Assembly: GCA_902826885.1 (NCBI GenBank)
Contig: CADEGL010000011.1
Coordinates: 1 to 33,384 of the forward strand
Origin: an uncultured Alphaproteobacteria bacterium
GTDB taxonomy: Bacteria; Pseudomonadota; Alphaproteobacteria; CADEGL01
Length of the DNA: 33,384 bases
Direction of reading: 5' to 3'
Shown: one piece after another, positions 28,821-33,384 of the stretch
Position numbering within the stretch: position 1 is the stretch's first letter
Layout: each line of letters begins with the position of its first letter
Position numbers and translations under genes: made by a program
The notes under the pieces: model-generated
What the model was told of the DNA's origin: nothing
The model's input: the letters and a program-made list of their open reading frames with translations, nothing else
The model's database searches: none

Positions 28821-28865
28821 AATATTCAACGATTTATGGACCTAAACGTTGTTTTGTTGAATATC
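28821..28865. promoter_or_regulatory. Inverted AATATTCAAC / GTTGAATATC pair upstream of aceA
   Basis: AATATTCAAC (28821-28830) and its inverted partner GTTGAATATC (28856-28865, 9 of 10 matching) are separated by 25 bp. A degenerate copy ATTTTTCAAC lies at 28798-28807. The element also occurs as GATATTCAAT in the phasin upstream region (26892-26901). These may be ScfR-type operator half-sites, which is inference. Confidence 0.45.
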
Positions 28866-28875
28866 ACACTAACTC

Positions 28876-28901
28876 AAGCCGACAACGGCTTAAGCATTTT
28901 T
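28876..28901 (+). promoter_or_regulatory. Small hairpin plus T tract in the aceA leader
   Basis: AAGCCG (28876-28881) pairs with CGGCTT (28886-28891) around ACAA, and TTTTT lies at 28897-28901, immediately before the AAGGAG ribosome-binding site (28907-28912). It could act as a weak attenuator or mRNA stabiliser. Confidence 0.35.
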
Positions 28902-28919
28902 CCGGCAAGGAGCACCACC

Positions 28920-30212
28920 GTGGCCAAGACCGATTTCGACACCCTCGTCCCCGCCGCCCCCAAGGGCCGTTTCGACGGCGTGAAGCGCGACTACACGGCG
29001 GCCGAGGTCGCCAAGCTGCGCGGCTCGCTCGCCGTCCGCCACACCATCGCCGAGGCCGGCGCCAACCGCCTGTGGGAACTGCTCCATTCAACCGATTACG
29101 TCCATGCGCTCGGCGCCATGACGGGCAACCAGGCCGTGCAGATGGTGAAGGCCGGCCTCAAGGCCATCTACCTCTCCGGCTGGCAAGTCGCCGCCGATTC
29201 CAACCTGGCCGGCGCCACCTATCCGGACCAGAGCCTCTATCCGGCCAACAGCGGCCCGGCGCTCGCGAAGCGCATCAACGCCGCCCTCCAGCGCGCCGAC
29301 CAGATCCAGCACATGGAAGGCAAGGGCGACACGCATTGGTTCGCGCCCATCGTGGCCGATGCCGAGGCCGGCTTCGGTGGCCCGCTGAACGCCTATGAGA
29401 TCATGAAGGCCTATATCGAGGCCGGCGCCGCGGGCGTGCATTTCGAGGACCAGTTGGCCTCCGAGAAGAAATGCGGCCATCTGGGCGGCAAGGTGCTGAT
29501 CCCGACGCAGGCGCATATCCGCAACCTGAACGCGGCGCGCCTGGCCGCCGACATCGCGGGCGTGGCGACGGTGACCGTCGCGCGCACGGATGCCGAAAGC
29601 GCCAAGCTGATCACCAGCGACATCGACCCGCGCGACCGCCAATTCCTGACCGGCGAACGCACGGCCGAGGGCTTCTTCCGCCTGAAGGACGGCACGGGCC
29701 TCGCACACTGCATCGCGCGCGGCCTGGCCTTCGCGCCCTATGCCGATCTTCTGTGGTGGGAAACCTCGCATCCCAACCTCGACGAGGCCAAGCAGTTCGC
29801 CGAGGCCGTGCGCAAGGACTTCCCCAACAAGATGCTGGCCTATAACTGCTCGCCGTCCTTCAACTGGAAGGCCAAGTTGGACGCCGACACGATCGCGCGC
29901 TTCCAGCGCGAGTTGGGTGCCATGGGCTACAAGTTCCAGTTCGTGACCCTGGCCGGCTTCCACAGCCTCAACCACGGCATGTTCGAGCTGGCCCGTGGCT
30001 ATCGCGACCGCGGCATGGCGGCTTACTCCGAGTTGCAGCAGGCCGAGTTCGCGGCGGAAGCCGAGGGCTATACCGCGACGCGCCACCAGCGCGAAGTCGG
30101 TACCGGTTATTTCGATGCGCTGGCGGTGGCCATCGGCGGCGGCGCGTCGTCCACCACGGCCTTGGCCGAATCGACCGAGACGGCGCAGTTCAAGCGCGCC
30201 GCGGCCGAGTAA
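28920..30212 (+). CDS. aceA: Isocitrate lyase
   Basis: The 430-aa enzyme is full length for class 1 bacterial isocitrate lyase, which splits isocitrate to glyoxylate and succinate in the glyoxylate shunt. The catalytic signature [14 protein letters not shown] is present with active-site Cys185. [18 protein letters not shown], the Mg-binding [20 protein letters not shown] and [10 protein letters not shown] are all intact. GTG 28920 is used because AAGGAG lies 7 nt upstream and VAKTDF is a typical N-terminus; the in-frame extension to 28836 crosses the operator elements. It is divergent from the ScfR-like regulator and followed by a DUF4170 gene in the same transcript. Expression is probably carbon-source dependent. 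Confidence 0.97.
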   Translation: MAKTDFDTLVPAAPKGRFDGVKRDYTAAEVAKLRGSLAVRHTIAEAGANRLWELLHSTDYVHALGAMTGNQAVQMVKAGLKAIYLSGWQVAADSNLAGATYPDQSLYPANSGPALAKRINAALQRADQIQHMEGKGDTHWFAPIVADAEAGFGGPLNAYEIMKAYIEAGAAGVHFEDQLASEKKCGHLGGKVLIPTQAHIRNLNAARLAADIAGVATVTVARTDAESAKLITSDIDPRDRQFLTGERTAEGFFRLKDGTGLAHCIARGLAFAPYADLLWWETSHPNLDEAKQFAEAVRKDFPNKMLAYNCSPSFNWKAKLDADTIARFQRELGAMGYKFQFVTLAGFHSLNHGMFELARGYRDRGMAAYSELQQAEFAAEAEGYTATRHQREVGTGYFDALAVAIGGGASSTTALAESTETAQFKRAAAE

Positions 30213-30235
30213 AGCGAGAGAGAAGGAGACCAATC

Positions 30236-30439
30236 ATGTCCCAAGCGAACATGCGCTACTGGATCGTGGGCGGCGAGTACGAGGACGCGGGCTTCGAGCG
30301 TCTGGTCACCGGCACCGAGAAGCTGGTCGGCCCTTTCGCCGACAAGTCGGGCGCCGAGCAGGCCTGGCGCGAGATGTCGGTCGCGACGCGCAGCTCTTGC
30401 CACACGCGCTTCACCATCGCGGAAGAGCGCGCGCGCTGA
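30236..30439 (+). CDS. DUF4170 domain protein
   Basis: The 67-aa protein matches the DUF4170 pattern: MRYWIVGGEYEDAGFERLVTGTE near the start, GPFADKSGAEQAWREMS in the middle and TRFTIAEE at the end. It begins 23 nt after the aceA stop with an AAGGAG site and ends before the strong terminator at 30468-30504, so it is the second gene of an aceA transcript. DUF4170 proteins are small alphaproteobacterial proteins with no experimental role that I know of. The coupling to isocitrate lyase hints at an accessory function in the glyoxylate shunt, which is inference. Confidence 0.85.
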   Translation: MSQANMRYWIVGGEYEDAGFERLVTGTEKLVGPFADKSGAEQAWREMSVATRSSCHTRFTIAEERAR

Positions 30440-30467
30440 ACCATCTTAAATTCGTCTGAACGCGATC

Positions 30468-30504
30468 GAGCCTCGCTCCTGCCGGAGCGAGGCTCTTTCT
30501 TTTG
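30468..30504 (+). terminator. Strong rho-independent terminator of the aceA-DUF4170 operon
   Basis: A perfect 12-bp stem, GAGCCTCGCTCC (30468-30479) with GGAGCGAGGCTC (30484-30495), has a TGCC loop and is followed by TTTCTTTTG. On the minus strand the hairpin follows the RcnB-like stop but lacks a T tract. Confidence 0.9.
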
Positions 30505-30509
30505 ATGCT

Positions 30510-31001
30510 TTATTGAACCAAGTCGGAGAGGCCGGCGGCAACCATGCCAGTGCCCGTCGCGATCAACAGAATATCCTTGGCCACGCGCACGTACTTATAG
30601 CCCGAAGGCGGCGGCGTCAGCCGCACCGTGAGGCTCGACGGAAGGTCGTAATAGACGACGTCGCGCGGCAGCGGACGGCCGCGTTGCCATTTCTTCGCCT
30701 GGCCCGGCGGCATGCAGCCGTTGTGCTTTTTCGCAAGGCCCGGCGGGCAATGACCACGCGATTCCATATCGCCGTAGTAATTGCCAAGCACGACGCGGTC
30801 GTCGTCGGAGAAGTTGAAATTGACCGAAACGTTGCCCTCGTTCTCACCCTGGTCGTTCTGATTCTGATGCCCCTTCCCTTTTCCATTGCCGGGGCCGGCG
30901 AGAGCGCCTCCGGCGGCCAACATGGTCACCGCAATGGCGAGCGCGGCCGCAGCCAAGCGGCGGCGAGAAGAAGGCAAAACTGGATCGGCACGAAAAGACA
31001 T
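30510..31001 (-). CDS. RcnB-family periplasmic protein
   Basis: The 163-aa protein has a signal peptide with Arg-rich n-region (SSRRR) and Ala-rich core, probably cleaved after ALA near residue 35. The mature part starts with a Gly/Asn/Gln-rich segment. It then has the family hallmark CPPGLAKKHNGCMPPGQAKKW, a YDLP segment and a C-terminal PPPSGYKYVRVAKDILLIATGTGMV, as in RcnB-type proteins. RcnB is a periplasmic protein linked to nickel/cobalt homeostasis in enterobacteria, but many alphaproteobacterial members have unknown functions. The start is ATG 31001 with an AGGGAGA site. It faces the aceA operon end convergently. A VSVNFNF strand near residue 58 resembles the end of the protein encoded at 33078. 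Confidence 0.75.
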   Translation of the reverse strand: MSFRADPVLPSSRRRLAAAALAIAVTMLAAGGALAGPGNGKGKGHQNQNDQGENEGNVSVNFNFSDDDRVVLGNYYGDMESRGHCPPGLAKKHNGCMPPGQAKKWQRGRPLPRDVVYYDLPSSLTVRLTPPPSGYKYVRVAKDILLIATGTGMVAAGLSDLVQ

Positions 31002-31130
31002 GGCTGGGATCTCCCTGGGTGTGTGACCTGGGTACGCTCGTCTTCATGATACGCGCAAACGGACATATGCCGTCGCGAGATCAAGTGGAGTGGTTTGGGA
31101 ACAGAGTTGCGATACCCGACGGGAAGAGAC

Positions 31131-31184
31131 GGTCGTGCCCCGCGATATCTGTCGGCACGATGACGAACATCGCGGGGCACGACC
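31131..31184. repeat. Perfect 16-bp inverted repeat
   Basis: GGTCGTGCCCCGCGAT (31131-31146) is followed after 22 nt by its exact reverse complement (31169-31184). It lies in the 224-nt non-coding gap between the RcnB-like and first lipoprotein genes. No T tract follows in either direction, so it is not a standard terminator. It could be a dispersed palindromic repeat. Confidence 0.85.
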
Positions 31185-31190
31185 TTGGAG

Positions 31191-31218
31191 CGGGCCCGAG
31201 CCGGGGGATTCGGACCCG
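31191..31218 (-). other. Hairpin downstream of lipoprotein gene 1
   Basis: CGGGCCCGA (31191-31199) pairs with TCGGACCCG (31210-31218) with one G-U-type mismatch, just after the minus-strand stop at 31226. No T run follows. It may protect or end the lipoprotein mRNA. Confidence 0.4.
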
Positions 31219-31225
31219 TTTCCTG

Positions 31226-31447
31226 TTACTTGTCGTCCTTGCCGGTCAAGGCGCCCGTCGCGGCACCCGCGGCACCGCCAATCAGAGCGCCGGTCAAGGG
31301 CGCGCCAGCAGCCGCACCGATTAAGGCACCGCCACCCGCGCCGATGGCGCCGCCCGATAGCGCGCGCTGCTCTTTGTTGCTCATACCGGAACAGCCCGCC
31401 GCCGCCAGGGCGACAATCGCAACGAGAACGAGTGAGGATTTTTTCAT
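31226..31447 (-). CDS. Small glycine-zipper lipoprotein, paralog 1
   Basis: The 73-aa protein has a lipoprotein signal peptide with lipobox AAAGC (lipidated Cys19, Ser at +2, which suggests outer-membrane sorting). NKEQRALSGGAIGAGGG follows, then a glycine-zipper stretch of GxxxG/AxxxG repeats (about 30-66) able to form a helical hairpin in membranes. It ends in the charged tail TGKDDK. ATG 31447 is chosen because GGAG lies 6 nt upstream; earlier in-frame ATGs at 31459 and 31453 are less well placed. It is closest to the two paralogs directly upstream on the same strand. YMGG/17-kDa-antigen-like proteins have this form; function is unknown. Confidence 0.8.
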   Translation of the reverse strand: MKKSSLVLVAIVALAAAGCSGMSNKEQRALSGGAIGAGGGALIGAAAGAPLTGALIGGAAGAATGALTGKDDK

Positions 31448-31496
31448 TGCCATCTCCATCGCTGGGTGGAACGCGGGTCGGATTTCCCCCGTCTTG

Positions 31497-31721
31497 TTAT
31501 TTGTCCTTCGAGGTCACGGCGCCCGTCGCGGCGCCCGCGCCCGCGCCGACCAAGGCGCCCACGACCGGCGCGCCGAAGGCCAAGCCTCCGACCAGGGCAC
31601 CGCCGGCTGCGCCGATGGCGCCGCCCGACAAAGCGCGTTGTTCCTTGTCGTTCATGCCAGAGCAAGCCGACAAGCCAAGCGCGAGAACGGGCACGAAGAC
31701 AAAAGCGAATTTCCTGACCAT
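31497..31721 (-). CDS. Small glycine-zipper lipoprotein, paralog 2
   Basis: The 74-aa protein shares the block DKEQRALSGGAIGAAGG with both neighbours. It has a lipobox LSAC (Cys20) and a Gly/Ala zipper domain, ending in TSKDK. The start is ambiguous: ATG 31721 is annotated, but an ATG at 31733 overlaps the paralog 3 stop (TGATG) and would add four residues (MMGT) with translational coupling. No intervening terminator separates it from paralog 3, so they form one transcript. The 49-nt gap to paralog 1 is empty. It is a likely outer-membrane-anchored structural or stress protein, but no function is established. Confidence 0.8.
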   Translation of the reverse strand: MVRKFAFVFVPVLALGLSACSGMNDKEQRALSGGAIGAAGGALVGGLAFGAPVVGALVGAGAGAATGAVTSKDK

Positions 31722-31732
31722 TGTCCCCATCA

Positions 31733-31957
31733 TCACTTGTTGATGCTCTTGTCCATCAGCGCGCCGACGGCCGTACCGGCGGCGGCGCCGACGGCCGCGC
31801 CAAGAAGAGGCGCGCCCGCAATGGCGCCAATCACCACGCCGCCAGCCGCGCCGATGGCGCCGCCCGACAGGGCACGCTGCTCGCGGTCGTTCAGACCGGA
31901 GCAAGCCGAAAGGCTAAGGACTGCGACGGGCAGCAGAATAATTGCGAATTTTTTCAT
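31733..31957 (-). CDS. Small glycine-zipper lipoprotein, paralog 3 (first in operon)
   Basis: The 74-aa protein has a short signal peptide with lipobox LSAC (Cys19), the shared block DREQRALSGGAIGAAGG, and a Gly/Ala zipper to residue about 66. It ends in MDKSINK. ATG 31957 is preceded by GGGGAA with about 7 nt spacing. It is the 5'-most of the tandem set, so promoter elements should lie in the gap at 31958-32170. The near-identical core with paralogs 1 and 2 shows tandem duplication followed by divergence of signal peptides and tails. Confidence 0.8.
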   Translation of the reverse strand: MKKFAIILLPVAVLSLSACSGLNDREQRALSGGAIGAAGGVVIGAIAGAPLLGAAVGAAAGTAVGALMDKSINK

Positions 31958-32170
31958 GACTGGGTTCCCCATTTCCACGCCCGCCCTGGCGAGCCCCGGT
32001 GACGCGCCGAGCGGCGCGCCTTGGTCTAACAATGGAAAGAGGTAGCGGGTTGTTCGTGATCTCGATGTGACAAGTTTGGGATTGAGCCCAATCAATTGAT
32101 TTTCTTAAAGTTTATTGGGATTCATCGACCCTGGACGGGTCTCCCGCCATCGCCGCCCAGGGGGTTCTCG
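31958..32170. other. Non-coding gap between lipoprotein operon and Gly-rich gene
   Basis: This 213-nt stretch has no credible ORF. It contains a 6-bp GC-rich hairpin (CGCGCC 32003-32008 with GGCGCG 32013-32018) and an AT-rich part with TTGGG...CCCAA symmetry (32076-32091) and CCCAAT...ATTGGG further on. The lipoprotein promoter should lie here but I cannot define it. Confidence 0.45.
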
Positions 32171-32983
32171 TCAGCGCAGATCGCCACGCGCCGGAGCCCC
32201 GGCGGATGCCGTCGTGCTCCTGCCAGCCGAAACACCGGTTGTCGCACCAGGACCGATATCGCCCGTCGTATCGCCGCGTTGGATGGCGGCGGCGCGCATG
32301 GCCACCGCCGCGTCCCGCGCGGGGGTCGAACGCAGGCCAAGCAGCGCATTCACCGATTCGACGGTGCTTTGGCTGACCGATTTGTTGCTGGCGTTGGCCA
32401 GCGCCTGTGCCGCCGCGTTCACATCCTTCGCCTCCATGGCGCGGGCATAGGCCGCGACCTGTCCGACCCGCGAATTGGGCGCGGCGTTGGCCAGCGCCGC
32501 GGGCGAAGCATGGGCCGCGTTGAGCGCGCCAAGAGAACTGGCCGCCTTGCCCAGCTTGCCGTCCGCCGACGCCGCGGTGCCTTTCAAACCTTTTGCCGAA
32601 TCGGCGCCTTTGGCACCCTTGGAACCTTCGCTGCCCCGAGCGACGCCATCCCCGCCTTTGGCATTGCCCTTGCCGGGACTGCCATCGCCGCCCAAGCCTT
32701 TACCCTCACCCGCTCCCAAACCGGCTGCACCATGACCGTTGCCGTTGCCATTTCCATTGCCGGCCCCGGCGCTTCCGCCGGCACCGCCGCCATTACCGTT
32801 TCCGTTTCCGCCGCCTCCCCCAGCGCCGCCGCCACCTCCACCGCCACCACCGCCCTTGGCGAAGGTGGCATTGTCCTTCAGGCCCAATGAATGCGAGTCG
32901 AGCGCGAATGGCGCAGCCGCGAGACAAAAGGCAAGCGTCGTCGCGGACATCAGGGAGGAGAAGCGGATGGACGTGCGAACCAT
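32171..32983 (-). CDS. Secreted Gly/Asn-rich low-complexity protein
   Basis: The 270-aa protein has an N-terminal signal peptide (hydrophobic LMSATTLAFCLAAAPFA, cleavage near residue 25-30). A long poly-Gly tract follows, then GN repeats (GNGNGNGNG), Gly/Lys/Ala segments and an Ala-rich C-terminal half with helical sequence (AAYARAMEAKDVNAAAQALANASNKSVSQ). ATG 32983 is supported by GGAG 8 nt upstream; the upstream frame to 33070 is not. I recognise no enzymatic domain. It could be an extracellular matrix or surface protein. The low-complexity glycine codon run is a candidate for strand slippage. It is downstream of, and possibly co-transcribed with, the gene at 33078. Confidence 0.6.
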   Translation of the reverse strand: MVRTSIRFSSLMSATTLAFCLAAAPFALDSHSLGLKDNATFAKGGGGGGGGGGAGGGGGNGNGNGGGAGGSAGAGNGNGNGNGHGAAGLGAGEGKGLGGDGSPGKGNAKGGDGVARGSEGSKGAKGADSAKGLKGTAASADGKLGKAASSLGALNAAHASPAALANAAPNSRVGQVAAYARAMEAKDVNAAAQALANASNKSVSQSTVESVNALLGLRSTPARDAAVAMRAAAIQRGDTTGDIGPGATTGVSAGRSTTASAGAPARGDLR

Positions 32984-33029
32984 GGCGTCGTCTCCATCGG
33001 TAGGATTGGAGCGCTGACGGAAAGTCATT

Positions 33030-33056
33030 CGCCGCCGCCGATTTCCGGCGGCGGCG
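33030..33056 (-). other. GC-rich hairpin between the two last genes
   Basis: CGCCGCCGCCG (33030-33040) pairs perfectly with CGGCGGCGGCG (33046-33056) around ATTTC, in the 94-nt gap after the stop of the gene at 33078. It may be a partial terminator or mRNA-processing hairpin, since only a short T run follows on the minus strand. Confidence 0.45.
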
Positions 33057-33077
33057 CGATTTCGCCTCAACGCATCA

Positions 33078-33368
33078 TCAGTCGAAATTAAAGGTCAGGC
33101 TCACGCCCGGCGGTGGGTAATAAGCCACACGCGGGGGCGGCGGCGGATACCACACATAAGCCGGCTCGGGCTCGACATAGATCACGCGCGGACGCGGCGC
33201 GACATAAACCGGGCGTTCCACATAGACCACGTCGCCGCGGTCGTAATACCCGTGGTGCTTGCGATGCTTGCCGTGCTTCCACGGTGGGTCCGCCAAGGCC
33301 GGCGACAACGACGCGGCGGAAAAAGCCAACGCCGCGACCAGTCCGATAGCCACCCGTTTCGACAGCAT
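33078..33368 (-). CDS. Secreted Pro/Tyr-rich small protein
   Basis: The 96-aa protein has a clear signal peptide (LSKRVAIGLVAALAFSAASLSPALA, cleavage after ALA near residue 27). The mature part has a His/Lys-rich section (HGKHRKHHGYYDRGD), then YV-E/V-P repeats, a poly-Pro run and a terminal VSLTFNFD strand. ATG 33368 is chosen because GGGAGG lies 6 nt upstream; the ATG at 33374 falls directly on that site and is unlikely. No known family is recognised with confidence. Similar small His/Pro/Tyr-rich envelope proteins occur in alphaproteobacteria. The last bases of the window hold only its ribosome-binding site. Confidence 0.65.
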   Translation of the reverse strand: MLSKRVAIGLVAALAFSAASLSPALADPPWKHGKHRKHHGYYDRGDVVYVERPVYVAPRPRVIYVEPEPAYVWYPPPPPRVAYYPPPGVSLTFNFD

Positions 33369-33384
33369 GAACATCCTCCCATGC

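Noticed and set aside
31185-32045. A 286-aa + strand Ala/Pro-rich frame opposite the lipoprotein genes
   Set aside because: It is the reverse-strand reading of Gly/Ala codons; the minus strand gives three proteins with lipoboxes and ribosome-binding sites.
32730-32870. Possible CRISPR or tandem DNA repeat
   Set aside because: The periodicity is from Gly/Asn codons in a protein frame, with no regular spacers.
32593-33003. A His/Arg/Pro-rich + strand frame
   Set aside because: Shadow of the Gly/Asn-rich secreted protein's repetitive codons.

Overview
The window is high-G+C DNA from a free-living alphaproteobacterium, most likely of the Rhodospirillales type. The evidence is a giant (about 180 kDa) NAD-glutamate dehydrogenase, an isocitrate lyase followed by a DUF4170 gene, an ScfR/RamB-like XRE regulator, a phasin, and dense ATGA/GTGA-overlapping operons. 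No rRNA, tRNA, CRISPR array, transposase or integrase gene was seen. The taxonomic placement is inference from gene content.

Region 1 (1-18397) is a surface-polysaccharide (O-antigen or capsule) locus, almost entirely on the + strand and mostly translationally coupled. It opens with the 3' end of a polysaccharide deacetylase. A WbpB/WbpD/WbpE-type trio follows, which should convert UDP-GlcNAcA to a 2,3-diacetamido uronic acid. Next come a GNAT acyltransferase, a WbqC-family protein, a GT-B glycosyltransferase and an ArnT/PMT-like membrane glycosyltransferase. A KAS III (FabH-like) enzyme with its own candidate promoter is next, then two GT4 transferases, an AsnB-type amidotransferase and another GT4 transferase. 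An FkbM methyltransferase lies on the opposite strand. The locus ends with an O-antigen ligase/polymerase-type membrane protein, a WecA/WbpL-type initiating phosphoglycosyltransferase and a WbpM-type 4,6-dehydratase. Together these predict a glycan started on undecaprenyl phosphate, containing acylated and possibly amidated amino-uronic acids. No flippase, ABC exporter, UDP-GlcNAc 6-dehydrogenase or chain-length regulator is present here, so the locus probably continues upstream.

Region 2 (18441-30504) is central metabolism. purH (+) converges on a gdh-UMF1 transporter pair (-). A phasin gene (-) lies upstream of gdh, divergent from a small unknown gene (+). Then an ScfR-like regulator (-) is divergent from aceA (+) and its DUF4170 follower. 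The AT-rich scfR/aceA intergenic region and the phasin upstream region share a short RATATTCAAY element, which suggests (unproven) common control of acetate/fatty-acid and PHA metabolism.

Region 3 (30510-33368) holds six small envelope proteins, all on the - strand: an RcnB-family protein, three tandem paralogous glycine-zipper lipoproteins, a Gly/Asn-rich secreted protein, and a Pro/Tyr-rich secreted protein. A perfect 16-bp inverted repeat lies between the RcnB gene and the lipoprotein genes.
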